From: Leuctra nigra
Taxonomy: Eukaryota > Arthropoda > Insecta > Plecoptera > Leuctridae
Assembly (NCBI GenBank): GCA_934045905.1
Contig: OW203766.1
Coordinates: 16,052,309-16,116,308, forward strand
Length of the DNA stretch: 64,000 nucleotides
Direction: 5' to 3'
In this document: positions 11,092-26,000 of the stretch, piece by piece
How positions within the stretch are numbered: the stretch's first letter is position 1
Layout: the number at the start of each line of letters is the position of its first letter
Program-made: the position numbers and the translations under genes
The notes under the pieces: generated by a model
What the model saw: only the letters and a program-made list of their open reading frames with translations
Told to the model about the DNA's origin: nothing
The model's database searches: none

Positions 11092-14000
11092 GTGAGCCGC
11101 TGTTCATTCATCACTCTCCGCTTGATGCATTGTCTTGTACCCTCCAGGCGGCGCGTCACATTCCAATGCAAACGTCAGCTTGATGCAAATCTCGCTGCTT
11201 TGTTTGTTTTAATTATTAGAATTAATTAAGGCGAATGATATGCTCAAGCTCCTTAGCTTGATGCGATATATGAAATGCTACGAACAGTGGCCTCACTGGC
11301 GTTACTTCGATGTTGCGGCCCCCGAAGTCGCGGGTGGGCCCAGGATTTAGGGGGGCCCGAAAATTTTGGATTGAATGAATACCACTAAAACCAAAAATAT
11401 CGATAATCGATAGTACCTAATAAAAATTGTAATTTAAATTATCGAATCGACCATAATTTGGGTTTAATTTGCGTTAGAATGCACTAAATTCGTTAGTGAA
11501 ATTCAAAAAATTTCCGGTCTGGCGTTGCGTGACCCGGAACCGTGTATTGTTGTGAGGGGTTCCTCCAGACCCAATGTTACTATTTTACCTTCTACCACAG
11601 CACGCAACTGGGTTTACAATAATCGAAAACGTGTTCAAGTATTAAACATTTCTACAAAAAGATGCACATATAGGAATCTAAAAAGTAGGGAGCCCTAAAA
11701 GTATCCTGGAGGGGTGGGGGGGGAGGGGTGAAACATGAAGTTAAGCCATTGAGTGGCCCACGCTTCTCAATTAGCAATTTAAATATCTTTGTCGCTTCAA
11801 CATCTCGCGTGACAACTTCACATCTCACCCGAGAAGGCCGCGAAAACACTGAGATGAGAAGATTGTCACGCGAGAACGAAGTTGTCATTTTATATAATCC
11901 TCCAGGACAATATTTTCCAAAGGGACCGCAATATCTTGACAATTCCTACGTGCTTCTTTCCCCCTGCATCCGACATGTTCCACTCCACTGGCAAGAACTA
12001 TGTCTGCGAATATGGGACACCGTTACGTCACACACCCCGGCAGTCTTGCTTCAACCCCTTGGTCTAGTTGCGATGTGGGTCATGCGGCGCGGAGGGTGCG
12101 GCAATGGCGTGATTGATGTATAAGCATTACAAGCGGGCCGGTGTACTCTGCGAATTACCCGGCCAGGCACCGACGACATGGCACGAACAGCCAATCTACT
12201 GAGTGATCGATACCATTGTGGGGAGAAGAAATGTACTCATTACTTTGCATAGAACTAATCATAGTAATAGCTCTGCTTCAAGGTGACTGCATTAGCCCAA
12301 GTTTTACAGCCAATGAGAGACAATGATCCCCTAGGCCCTGACCCAATTATTAGGAACCAGGGTCGGTTTAAATTAAAAATGTATCAATAAACAACTATTA
12401 TGAAAATTACAAAGAACTGGCTGCTATCATGGGATGATAAAACTTATGTCCCCATGCGTTTTGATTGAAACTAGGTATAACAGTTTCAAAAATTATTGGA
12501 ACGAAAGTTGAATGTTTCCAATAATAGAACTTGGCTATGATTGGCTAACACATAGTCGATATTATTTTTACGACTAGTGAGATATATGTCCACCTCCGCT
12601 AATGTGTAACATTGCGAAGTTGGCATTGGCAAGATATCATTTGATTGGCAATCGCTGCGTCGTGGGCGATTAATCACGCACACACCTAGTCATAGTATTT
12701 ATCTCACTCTCAGCAATCTGTCTGTGACAGTTCCATGTATTATTGACAGACATCACGATGTGTCAGCTAGAGAGAGGCGACGTACAAGGATAACGATGAT
12801 CAAGGATGCAGCGTCGTCCATTTCTCAGCCGCTATGCAGCGCAATAATTTGTAAAATTTTTTGAAATTGATAGAATGTCACCCTAACAGCGTAACAGACA
12901 TAAGGATCAACTATGAGAACATGTTTCCATTACTGTATGTGCGGTGCCCCAGAACATTTAAGGAGCTGCATTTCAAAACGCAAACTTATCCATTTTGCGT
13001 TTTTGTCACTTAGAGGTGAAAAAACATGAAGAGCAACAATGTTCACGCAGTCTGATACTCGAACTTTAAAAAATCACTTTAAACCAAAATGTAATTAATT
13101 ATTAAACACAGGATTTCGTATCTCTTCCATGCTAATGTCAATCGAAAATCGCGTGTATCTCTCTGTTCAATGTTTTTGGACAAGATCAGCTCAGTTGACA
13201 ACGATGGGCGAGGCGTCCCATGCCTGAAGTATGACAGAACCCGTCAGCTGACAGAATAATGACGAGCTACGAGGATAGAGCGGCGTCCCATGCCTGAAGT
13301 ATGACAGAACCCGTCAGCTGACAGAATAATGACGAGCTACGAGGATAGAGCGGCGTCCCATGCCTGAAGTATGACAGAACCCGTCAGCTGACAGAATAAT
13401 GACGAGCTACGAGGATAGAGCGGCGTCCCATGCCTGAAGTATGACAGAACCCGTCAGCTGACAGAATAATGACGAGCTACGAGGATAGAGCGGCGTCCCA
13501 TGTCTGAAGTATGACAGAACCCGTCAGCTGACAGAATAATGACGAGCTACGAGGATAGAGCGGCGTCCCCATGTCTGAAGTATGACAGAACCCGTCAGCT
13601 GACAGAATAATGACGAGCTACGAGGATAGAGCGGCGTCCCCATGTCTGAAGTATGACAGAACCCGTCAGCTGACAGAAAAATGACGAGCTACGAGGATAG
13701 AGCGGCGTCCCCATGCCTGAAGTATGACAGAACCCGTCAGCTGACAGAATAATGACGAGCTACGAGGATAGAGCGGCGTCCCCATGTCTGAAGTATGACA
13801 GAACCCGTCAGCTGACAGAATAATGACGAGCTACGAGGATAGAGCGGCGTCCCCATGTCTGAAGTATGACAGAACCCGTCAGCTGACAGAATAATGACGA
13901 GCTACGAGGATAGAGCGGCGTCCCCATGTCTGGTATACGAGACAGACCGCGACAGCTGATAATGCAGAGGTGACGGCGTCCCCATGTCTCGGCCTCCTAT

Positions 14001-17000
14001 GCAGCCACTGCGTGAACGTGCTTCGCGATAACAACAGTGACACAGATCCCCCAGTCACGTGGTTATAGGTGACGCGATGCACTCGCACCTGCAGCCAAGC
14101 TAGGCGCTTCGACTTCGACCTCGGTGCAGTCCTTGCACTCCGCGGTTCATTTCCACCAGAGATAAGGCAGTCTGTTTCTTAACCTTGCACTTTATTAGTA
14201 GGCTAATTGTAATTTGGTTTTTATTTTTAGTGTGACCTAGGATGCTCTCTCGATCTCCCTATCTTGTTAGGGGAAACTATAACTAAAAAACTATAAATAT
14301 GATACATTCTTTTTCAGTGGATACGTTTTTTATGTGATTTTTTTTGCTCTTCACAGAGGCTTGTTTTGTATCCTCTTCCATCTCTTTTTTTCCTGTATCT
14401 TCGGTCTTGATACAAGTTTTTTACCCGACGGAAGCCCCGATCTAGAACCGTCCCGAAGTGTCGGAGTGTTGTTGACCTTGTGAAGGCTGGGTCGATGTGA
14501 ACCCGGGACTCCGGCGCCGGCCGTCGCGACGCCATGTCGGCGTCCAGTAGACGTGGGCGTCGTGTAGGAGTTGCTGTTATAAGATGTCTAGAAGTGATTC
14601 CAGTCGGTCCAGGATTTCACATCTATTTGTTTACAATAAAAGTAGAAAATAGACTATTTCGAGTCTTCACCAACCCGCGAACGACCCAACTGAATTCATT
14701 GACAATATTTTACTTCGTCGTCGATATAATGCTGGTGCAAACAGTGATTTCAGTACACTGAGAAGGTTGCAATGTTTCTATAAAAAGTGAGATTTGAAAA
14801 CAGATTTGTATTAAAAACAATCTTGAAAATTGATCCTGAAAATAAAAATCGCACATTACTGAACTAGAGTAAAAACTAAAAAGTGAAAATATTTCAAAAA
14901 AAAATACACATCAAAATATATAAAAAGTGAGATGTGAAAAGAGATTTTTAATAAAAACAATCATGGAAATTGCCATTGAAAATAAAAATCGCACAAACTA
15001 GAGTAAAAACTAAAAATGTTTATTTAAAAAAAACATCTGCGGACATTTGTGCAAGTCTGTGGAGTGGACTGAATGATATAGACATCACGACATTGTGCTT
15101 GAGCTGATAGCACCTGACTGATAACAGTGGACAGCGGCTCTGACGGCAGGTGTGTGGTGAACTTGATGGCAAGTCAGTGACCCACACCGAGTGTCCACTC
15201 GTCGCGCCCGCCTCGAGTGTTAATAGTGAATCGCGAGCAGATAAACGCCGACGTACGCCGCTGTGATTGCTTGCGTGGATCAACGACTCCATCAAGCAGC
15301 TAAGTCGAGAGCCGGTTTAGCGCGGACAATATCCAGTGGTCTGGAAAGATGCAAATGAGAGTAATCCTGGCAATGAGAGGACTGGAATATCAAGTTATCC
15401 GACTGAGAGGAGTACACTGACATTTGGCGAGGGTAGAACGACTTCCTGGTGACACTCGACCCGGGTTCGATTCCTCGGCCGGTTGTTTTTATTGTTATTT
15501 TAAATAATTTCTATTTTACGTTGTTTTCCGAATAATTTTTTCATATTACATGATATTTTCAGGTACTATTGTCTTTATAAATAATGCATAGTTTTGTTTG
15601 GAATCACTTTCTACTAAAAGGAGAATGTGTGCCTGTCTTCATTCACCAATCTCAACCAAATTTTCCATGAGTATCGTTCAGGAACCTGTGCACATCGTAC
15701 GTAGACTGTAAACTTGCCCAAGGGCCAGTCGGCTATAGTTTACGATAATTTTAAATTGTTATGCTGAATGTTTTCGTCGATGTTGAAGGCCGCAATTTTA
15801 CACAAAATTCTGGCTTTATAAAGACATTATTACTACTTCAGTTTGTGATTACGACTAGGTACCTAGATCAGAAGAATATTTTTGTACTTCGTTAGGTTTC
15901 CCAGCAATCTGGTGAAATGTAAGACAAACTCAGCTGGACGCGTGAAGAATTTGACCTTGGTTGATGCGTAACAACGTGGCGGCGTGCTTTGTCAGCGTAC
16001 GTCGACGACAGACTTGCGAATCCCAAACAAAGAACGGCAATAAGACATCGAACCGGCCACGACCGCCTCCTTGCCACTCTGACGGCCACAAGACGGCGTC
16101 GTGTCGTGTGGATGCCCGCCGCCCGATGTCAACACTGGTCGAGTTGGCACCCTCGCGTGATCGCCGCACTCTCGGTTTCAACTCCTGGCCGCCCGCCATC
16201 GACACAGCACGAGCCAGATCACGAGAGACAATCTCGGAGCTGCAGTCACACCTGCTCGCTACCGGGTTCACGTCCACGCCAGATTGTCGATCGGTTTATA
16301 ATGAGTTAGGTTACGTTGCTTACTGTTCTGCAACTGGAATGTTGACGGATGAATGAAGATGATGAATTCGATGAAGATGTTGATGGAGGTGGTTGGTGTC
16401 GAGGTTAGTAGGCTGAGTGACCGTATTTTTGTGTCTTTGATTGTTAATTATCGTTTAACTTTTCTACGGGTTGTGATACTGATTCGCATATTATTTTTTT
16501 TATAATTTAAAAAATGATTTCCTTATTTTTTTTCAAATTGTTATAAGCATCATTTTCCTCTCGACTGAAGAGAAACTACGAAGTCAGAAAGGACGGATCT
16601 TCTCGACGTCTTGATCTTGAAACTGTGTACATAAAGTGAGATTCATCACAGCTTCTCGACTGCAGAATCTCGGCAACACGTCCCTCCTCCGAGCAAAAGC
16701 TCTTCCGCGTCGTGTCAGCGCCGCACTTGCCGCGAGGATGTTCGCGGGGAACCCCCGCGTGTCGCCGGACGAGCGGCGTCCCGCGGCAGGGGGCTAGCCG
16801 CCGCCGGGTCTAGAGTGCGAGATGCTGCGTGGACCACCCCCCCCCCCCGCCGAGTGCGTGAGATCAATACGCGCCACCACGCTCTTATCACGCCCGGCTC
16901 TGTGACCACAACAAGATCATGTCCCGTTGCAATCGGCTTATTTTCAGATGCTTGCACCAAAATCTGACGTTCCTAACAGATTTTATCCCCAAATTTATGA

Positions 17001-20000
17001 TTTAAACGAGTATTTGTATTACCTATAAGAGATTCTTCAGGTAAAACTGGATGATTTTTAACTGATGTATGTATTTTTAATGAACACTTGACCTAAGTAA
17101 TTGGGTGATAAATTTTTGATGGCTTCATCCGATGAAGTCTATGCTAACGCGTAATCTAACTCTTGTAGGTGAGCTCTGATTTCGTTGATAAGAACAAGGA
17201 TTGTTGCCAAGGAACCTGACCAGCAGCCAAACCATTTTGCTCAAATAGGTACCGTTTCTTTGGCCAAGTGTACGTATTCCGACCTTGAGTGGAAGGTCCA
17301 AATATTCCTACTAAAACTTGTTTCTATGACTGATACACATTCTTGAGAATGCCATTCGGAATATTTTGTTCAAGCATGTAGAGTTGTCCCGGAAGAAAGG
17401 ACATGAGGGTTCGGGCTTAGACTAAATAACTGTGCCTCGGGGTTTCACAATGTCAAACAAACTGTTGTTGGGGTCAAGTTGTTACGCGATTTGTCTTGTG
17501 AATCGTCTGTAAATGGCAAGAATACCGCCGAACATTAACCTCGCATCCGGGCTACTCGATATGAAGATCCTCGCAGGAGATAAGATGCAAGTGTGGAGGG
17601 CGATGGCATTGTGAGGAGGCGGACATCTAGCTGATGTTGTCCATGAAATTGCATGCAGTTATCATTGGAATCACGACCTACACTCGGTGACTACACACAA
17701 CTGACCTCCAAGTACAATCAGAGAGACATTTAGTGAATGAACTGACTTGATTTAATATCGGCCTTGCTTGCATATCAACTCAGAAAAATACTATCCTTTT
17801 CCAATGTATAAGATTACGATTTGTATGAATTACGTATTACATTTACAACCAGTCCAAGTTCCTTTTTTATGAACGAGTTTTTCGCTATACGCGCGTATTT
17901 TGTCGGTTTCGTAATCAGTAGCATTGGCCAATTAACAATAGTGATAGTGTTATAGTGTCATTGGCCGCTATTTGTAAGAAAAATGATGTCATGTCTACAT
18001 TAATCACGGCATTACACCTGAATCATCGATAATCTTACCTGATCTCTTAGCTTTATGTTTATCAAAGATATTTGATTGATCTACATGTTGTAATTGATCG
18101 AGTAATATGTTAATGTCTAATATAATTGAGAATGATAAAAGTTAGTGTGATAATTCTCACTCGAGCAATAAAAAAGTAACGTATTTGTAATGACTTCTAT
18201 AGCATGCCTTATAATGATCATGCTCCTGCAAGGATGTTGGAAAGGAGGTACGCGAAAATCCGAAATCCTTCAGTAATAGCCGGCCACGGGAATAGAACAG
18301 GGGCCTCCGAACTGAAAGTTTATTTGTTAATTCATGGTTATTAAACACTTTGTACAATGTTTAAACGAAGTTATAAAATATGTAATGAACAGTAATGGTA
18401 GAAGTAGTAATTGTTTTAGATCAACACAAAATTGACAGTCATGCTCCGACGCTAAACTACCAAAAGTTCAATGAGCTACTGCCAGAGACATATAAATATT
18501 ATATGTCTTATATGTGATCATGTATGGAACAAGTGTGTAAGCATTCGGTGCGTGCTCGCACGCGATTGCTGTCGCACGTACCTCCATGAACAAGCGTCCA
18601 AATGTCTCACTCTGCGTGTGAGTGACGTACACGACGGCGTCGAAGTGTCTCACACTAGCGTGCCGTCGTGACGTTGTTTCCGCATTCCTCGGCGCGCTCA
18701 ACAGAACCGAATTACATCTCTGTGCGGACGGCAATAGCACGGCGTTGAGCATGGTAATAGGCGCACCACAATATGCGTCGCTGTGGATGAATGACCAGCA
18801 GTACAGTTGTGAGCGAGCGGCAATATTATTGCCTGCCCAGCGCACCGTTATTACAAACAACTCTTTTTTTATAATAATCAGCGAAAAGTTTTTTGTCGCT
18901 GTAGTTTATTAAAATTAGTTCTGTGCCGAGGCGGCTGTAAATAAGCTGGCTACGTAATCTAATTTTGTTTACCTTTAGTCACGTTTGCTGAATAAATTAT
19001 AATCTCTTTTGGGCATAATGCTACGGGCTGGTCAATTTAGAGCGGGTCGGGCTCGCAAACTGATTCACAATTCGGCACGAAATGGTAACTTTTAGGACTA
19101 AAACGTGCCTTGACAGCTGTCGGCGCTGATTTCTGCGAGGTTTCAGTGGTCACGTGATCGTATTCAGAGGGGGAAGGTGCTTGGAAATGTTACAAAAAAA
19201 TTGCAAGAGCAGTTTGCTGCAGAAATTGTGATTTTTGTGTTACATCAGTGCAAATCACAGGAATATAAAATTTGAGGACTTACAATAGTTGGTTAGTAAA
19301 TAAATAATGGAAATTTCGTGCCTTCCAGGCTCCAATGACTATTACTGCAATCACATGAAAAATTCATAGCTCTCCTGGATTATTAAATATTGTGTTTCAT
19401 GCTTTGCACCAAAACACAGCTCTAAAATATTCTCGTTACCCCAGAGCCCCACTCTGCCCCCCCCCCCCCCCCCCCTTCCCACGCCACTGCATCACGTGTC
19501 ACATGATTGGTCCAGCGCAACTCCATCACGGCACTGATGATCTGTGACAAGCCCAATGAATGTCGAATGATTTACAGTGCCAGCGAGGGCGGGCGGCAAT
19601 ATTACCCACCACCTCCCGTGCATGGTAATAGTCTCATTGCCAGCGCAGGCAACCTTGCTGTGTCAACAACCTGCGTAAATCATCAGAAACCCGTGCTAAT
19701 TATTCCTTGTAATTAGTGGACGGCATTCCAATGACAATGTCGTGTGTAGGCAGACCGAGATGTCAAGTTGAGAACAATCGCGATTTGCATTTACATCTGA
19801 CATTTCAATATTCATGAGCAGTGTTTCTATTTAGGTGATTTGACCTTGGGGCGTTTTCGAACCCTAATTAATTACGTCACGGTTAAACAAAAACAATAAT
19901 ACATGTTAGTCTGGCATATGTTTCTCGTTGTGTTATGAAGTGTAACATGATTGTGTTTGGTTTCTTATTGCTGCTAGACTCTGCGTCTAGTGTCAGTCTG

Positions 20001-23000
20001 GGGTGCTTGAGGAGGGGAAGACGAGGGTGGGGGCGGGAGGGCGAGGGTGCCTGGCAGTATCAACTCCGACCCTCGCATATTGAGTCCAATGATCCTGAGG
20101 CTCACCTGAAATGCAGGGGTGGCCAAACCCGATGCTATTGTAACGAAACGAAATATCAAATAATTTTGAGGAAGTGGAATTCAATATGTTATTTGTGACA
20201 GTGCAAATATGTAGGAATTCTTTTGTGGATTTTCAATTTTTAATACGATAAAAAATAAAAATGCATTAAATCTAACACAAAAATTAACTGGTGGAGCCTT
20301 TTTCTATAATTTAGAAGCACAAGGCGGGAAGTCCATTTCTATATTTTTAGTTCCACACATTTGGAAAGTATGTAATCAAACCATGGATATATACACCTTG
20401 AAACTGTCAGTAGCAAATTGACTGAAGTCCACAACTAAGATTGGACGATGGCTGATTAACTATAAGAACAGAATTTGCCGTCTAGACTATTCTATCTGCA
20501 CATTTTCCACTCATTACTCTGCGCTTAGCACCTCACCCCGCATTGTGGGTAGCAAGAAGAAGTGTAATTCTTCTCACACAAGATCAAAGTCTTGCGCTGC
20601 TCAGGCTTAGGCGTTGTCGTCTGTCAACCTCCAGACAGAGATTAACATCTAGGGCTTCTCGACGAGCCCTATTCTGTAACTTGCAGTTTCACGCGAGAGC
20701 TCCTCGCCGCACATGAATACCATGACAGTGACTCGATGTCCCGGAGAGAATAATTATAGAATCACATTTACTCGTGACGCAGTTTGCAGTAATCTTGTAA
20801 TCATCCTCGTTGCGACTTCCTACATCCGACGACAAAGGATGCGGTTGTCAGTGATGATATGTGAAGCGAACGAAATGCACAGACTAAGTCAAGGAAAACC
20901 TACGTTTATTTGAGTCGATTAGGAGAACGTATTGCCATATTGCTTCTTTGTGCCAACCCCTTGTTGTTCATGACAGTCTTGGAGTTGAGAGTGGACACCC
21001 CTGCCTAAATCTATCAATGTACTGTATAAAAGACTCAATATTGGATGTCCGAGCGAAGATGAGTCAGCAATTGGATCACGTCGAGGGATGTTTGAACTGA
21101 TCGAGATGAAGTAGCGGAGAGGCAGGGCGCGCACCTCGACAAGTGACAGCGACGTGACGTGGACGATGCGATGTAAGTGGGTAGGAGGTCGACGTCGATC
21201 ACACGACCCGCGGACAGGGCGAGCACCTCGACAAGTGGAGGGCGATGTAAGCGAGGACAAGGAGGTCGACGGCGACCACACGACCCGCGGACCGGGCGAG
21301 CACCTCGACACATGACAGCGACGTGACGGAGGGCGATGTAGCGGGGACGAGGAGGTCGACGTCGATCACACGACCCGCGGACCGGGCGAGCACCTCGACA
21401 CATGACAGCGACGTGATGGAGGGTGATGTAGCGGGGACGAGGAGGTCGACGGCGACCACACGACCCGCGGACCGGGCGAGCACCTCGACAAGTGGAAGGC
21501 GATGAAGCGGGGACGAGGAGGTCGACGTCGATCACACGATCCGCGGACCGGGCGAGCACCTCGACAAGTGGAGGGCGATGAAAGCGTGGACAAGGAGGTC
21601 GACGTCGATCATGGCCGGGCACTTCGCGCGTGACAACGTGCGACGTGGGTAGAGGTCCACGTCGACACCTGGACCTGGGCGAACACCTCGTACAGGAGGG
21701 TGGGCGATGTAGACGAGTAGGTGTCGACGTCGTGCATGGCCGAGCACCTCGCGATGTGGGGAGAGTCTACGTCGACACCTGGACCTGGGCGAACACCTCG
21801 TACAAGAGGGCGGGGAGATCATCGACTGAGTGACGCACATCTGGCCGCCTATAATAGCTCCGAGTCCGACACATGGCTCGTGTTAGCGTGATGTAAACAT
21901 TCACACTCCATCGCACTTCATGCAGACCGCCATCAGCAGGGCGCCAGATTCATTACAAGACGCGTACAAAATGGAGGAGCGTCGTATCTATAGGAAGATA
22001 GCTCCTATTATCAATATACTCCATTCGGACAGGACCTTTCAGCGCCTGAGGGCAAATGCCAAAATACAATCGCCAATAAAATGCTGTATACACCTCAGAA
22101 ACGTGATTTTTCTTTGCTCTCTATATTGTTATGGGGTAGAATGGAGGTAGTGCCAGAAATTTTGCCAAAATTAGCGTTGAAAATAGGAATTCCAAACAAA
22201 AACTAGATTTCTCGTTGCTGAAAATTCCGTGTCGAATGTACTGTAGAACAAACTCGATAGCAGGGCTCCGACAGAAAAGTAATTATTATTTAGATTGATC
22301 AGTAAAAGTATTTTTTTACATATAATTTACAGCCATTTTGGTCATTATTTCTTACTGTTTGATATTTTATTATGGAATGTACCGAGGAATGTATTGATCA
22401 TTTTAATTTTACTTTTGATGCTGAGGTTAGATTTTACAGAAAGTTGCGCTTTTCTTCATCACGAAAATGTGATAAAATATGTTTTACTCGAATGTAATCA
22501 TTTGATAAAAATGTCTATTTTACTGTACTAAACATCTATGAATCAGGTCAATATAGTATTTTTTCCCATTCTAATAGTCACTAGCGTTGAAGCTGTTTTG
22601 ATCCCTGTTATTGCCCCCCCCCCCCCCCCCCCCCCCATCACCCCCACTACAATGCCGACAATACGTGGCTCATGCAATAACCCTCTTTATAGAGGTCAAA
22701 CCATTCAGCCGACCTCAGTGCGCGCAGATTCCATCTAATGAAGAGGATGTGAAAATGTTTTTCAAGTTTCACTTTAGAAGTTGTGCATTGTGTCAATAAT
22801 TATTATATCTCCAGTCACGATCAGGCTAAATACCTCGTTTTGACTCCACGACTTTGGCCGAATTCTATACCCAACGACGTCTTATTCTACCCGGCCGTCT
22901 TGGCGGGCGGTTTCCAGATTATATGTTCACAAACACGAAGATACAGTAAATAATCTTACACTCGTATATTTGCTGGGAAGTAAAGGTTAAGTTGCTCACT

Positions 23001-26000
23001 GAGTAAATAAATCTTATGAAAACCGCGATTATTAGTTACAGCATTGAAAGTTATGTGTGTGAAGCTTTGCTCTACAAACTTCATTTCATCCGCATCTATT
23101 GAGTATTTTTTTAACAATAGAGAAATACCTCGTCTGTAAAACCGAACTGTCTGAAATTTGGCAGAGCCGCAGCGATCATTATTAATGTTGTCTATGGATC
23201 GAGAAATCGTGTAAGAGAAGATTTTTGCGTTTGGGTTCAATCTCCCAGCAACGGGTTCGATGGAGCATGAGATGTTGGGAGGTGAACATTAGTCGTGGCT
23301 GCGTGGCTCCTTTCATCGCCGTCGTCACGCCGGTCATGTGGAGGCGACGTCGTGTAGCTCCTCTCATCGCGTCGTCGCCGTCGTCACGCCGATATTACAT
23401 GTAGGCGACGTCGTCCGAAAGCGTCCCGACGTCGTGTAGCTCCTTTCATCGCTCCGTCGCCGTCATCACGCCAATATTACATGGAGGCGACGTCGTCCGA
23501 AAGCGTCCCGACGTCATGTAGCTTCTTTCATCGCCGTCGTCACGCCGGTCACTTGGAGTAGACGTCGTCCGAGAGAGTCCCGACGTCGTGTGTCCTTTCA
23601 TCGCTCCGTCGCCGTCGTCACGCCGATATTACATGGAGGCGACGTCGTCCGAGAGCGTCCCGACGTCTTTATGTACTTTTCATTTCTCCGTCGCCGTCAT
23701 CACGCCGATATTACATGGAGTCGACATCGTCCGAAAGCGTCCCGACGTCGTGTTCCTTTCATCGCTCCGTCGCCGTCATCACGCTGATATTACACGGCGT
23801 CGATGTTCGCACGACGCCTCCCAGAGCGTCCCGACGTCGAGGCATGACGTCACAAGCCGGAGGGACGGAATTACACTCTTGCTCGGACACTCCTCGCGGT
23901 CGAAGAATAGACGTCAGACTCTTGTCTGCCGATGATTTATTGCTATGAATGAAGAGGAATCGATCATACGTAAAGGTCAATTTTCACGGTGTGATTGTTA
24001 AATAAGATTTCTTCAGGGACGTGCGGTGGATTTTTGAGTGCCGGCATTTAGTTTCCCCCTCTCCACAGACAAACAAACAATCGCAGCAAAATGTCGTGGT
24101 GCAACATTTTCCATATTGCGATTTGCTATAAGGTCGAAGTTACAATACTAAGCTAATGGAAAATCATCCTTAGAGCGAAATGTCAAGGCATGAAGTATCA
24201 GAAATATTGCATTGACTGAAATTCGAAATTATGTGAATGTGTAATTAACATTCAATTCAATTGAACTAAAAGATCGAGGACGTCTCCCACTGAATTTGCT
24301 TTGCGTTGCAAAAATGTGTAAATATCCCTAGTTTTTGCTGCATTCCTCTAGTTTCTCACGTCAGAAGGCGGATGGTCAAGGCGACCTGGATCTGAATGTC
24401 TTGTCAACTCTGTGCTCAGTCGTTCTGCGAGGAAATCCGGTTTAATTTGCATGGAGACAGCTCGCGAGACAAGAGTGTCGCTTGTTCCCGTGCAACGGTA
24501 CACGACATTCGCGGCAAACGTGCGCGCAATGGCCGCAAGAATCACGTGCAATCGGCGGAGGCAATCAGTCACATCGGCTCAGTGACTGAAGGAATTGAGA
24601 AAATTTTTATAAAATTGCAAAGTATAATCATCAAAATGTATCATGAATCCAAAAAAATCGATGCTCATTTTCAGATAAAAAGAAGAAAGAATCAGCAAAA
24701 TATATGAACATTTTGATATAGGCTGAATGAAGGAAGTGGATTTATATAATTTTGTGGCAATTGGCACTCTAGTAAAATATTTTAAAAATTTGAGAGGGTT
24801 TAAAGTGGATTTATATAATTTTGTGGCCTAATGTAGTAAGGTAATTTGGTAATAAAAATGTCGTGTCGAAAAATAAAGTCGAATGTGTTTCAAATGTAAA
24901 CTACCTGGGGTGGGATTACATAAAATGAGAACTACCTTGTCACGGTGACAGGCTTCTCATCTCAATGTTATTCACGGCCTTCTAGGGACTTGTCACCGTG
25001 ATAAGTAAGTTATCATTTTATGTGATCGCACCCCTACCAAGGTTTCGAAAATCGACATGTCCATCCGTCAGAATTTCCAATGATCGCAATAAACAGAAGG
25101 AAGTATTCGAGTAGGTACTCGAGAAGTTATTGCCCCTGAAGTCTGGCAGATCCTCCAGCATCACTGCTCGCGTCTGTTTCGTCTCAAACAAGTCGGAATC
25201 TGTGCGCCTGATATGTGAACGCAACCTTGAGCCGAGTTATAAATCCAATCCACACATCTCGTCGGGAGGCTGCGTCTGGACCGGCGACATCTTGAAGGTG
25301 TTCGCATGAGATGACACGCAATGGTGGGCGTGGGAGAGTCTTCATATTTACACGTTGCTCTAGAATGATAATCAGTTTCATTGATTGTTTTGAGAGCGAA
25401 GAGAAAAACTGCAATCAATGTTTAGTTACTCAGGTTCAAGGATAAGGAAAATGTTGACTGGGAAAGTTGGAGAGGAAGATGTTTCATTCCACTAGCAGGG
25501 GAAACCCCTCTCCACACACAGTAAATTACACCTTATAACATAACTTCTTTAAAAAAAATCATTGAGGTATGAATTATGGAGAGAAGAATTTAGGAGGAAG
25601 TGGTGAAAAGTTCTTGAAAGGAGGTGTAATCCCATAAATATATATTATTTGCGTGGATCCTCTAAGAAATAAGTAATGGTTTTTAGTGACCTTCATGCAA
25701 AAACTATCAATTTTTTATACCCAACTACTTTCTAAGCTACAATTTGTCCGGCCTCCTCCGAAATTTATTTTTCAAAGCTGTTTTTAAAATTGTGCAATTA
25801 CTGGGGTCAAGTTTAAAGTAGTTTCGCATTACTAATGTTTGTGGTAAAATTCCTCTATGAAATGACATGATATTCTTGGTATTGCGTTGCCATGTGATGA
25901 AATGAAAACATAGACCGGGGTTTGAACCCCGACACTTGGCAGACTGCTGGCGATCGAGGCACAGAAATAGACCGCGATTTACAATATCTCGCGGAGTTTT

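Noticed and set aside
14480..14535. Second tRNA-like gene around GTGAACCCGGGACTCCGG
   Set aside because: Only a B-box-like string is present; no acceptor, D or anticodon stem can be formed.
21035..21622. 195-codon minus-strand ORF rich in RRPP and CRGARPVRG
   Set aside because: It coincides with the CpG-rich satellite and its period follows the DNA repeat; other frames are open too.
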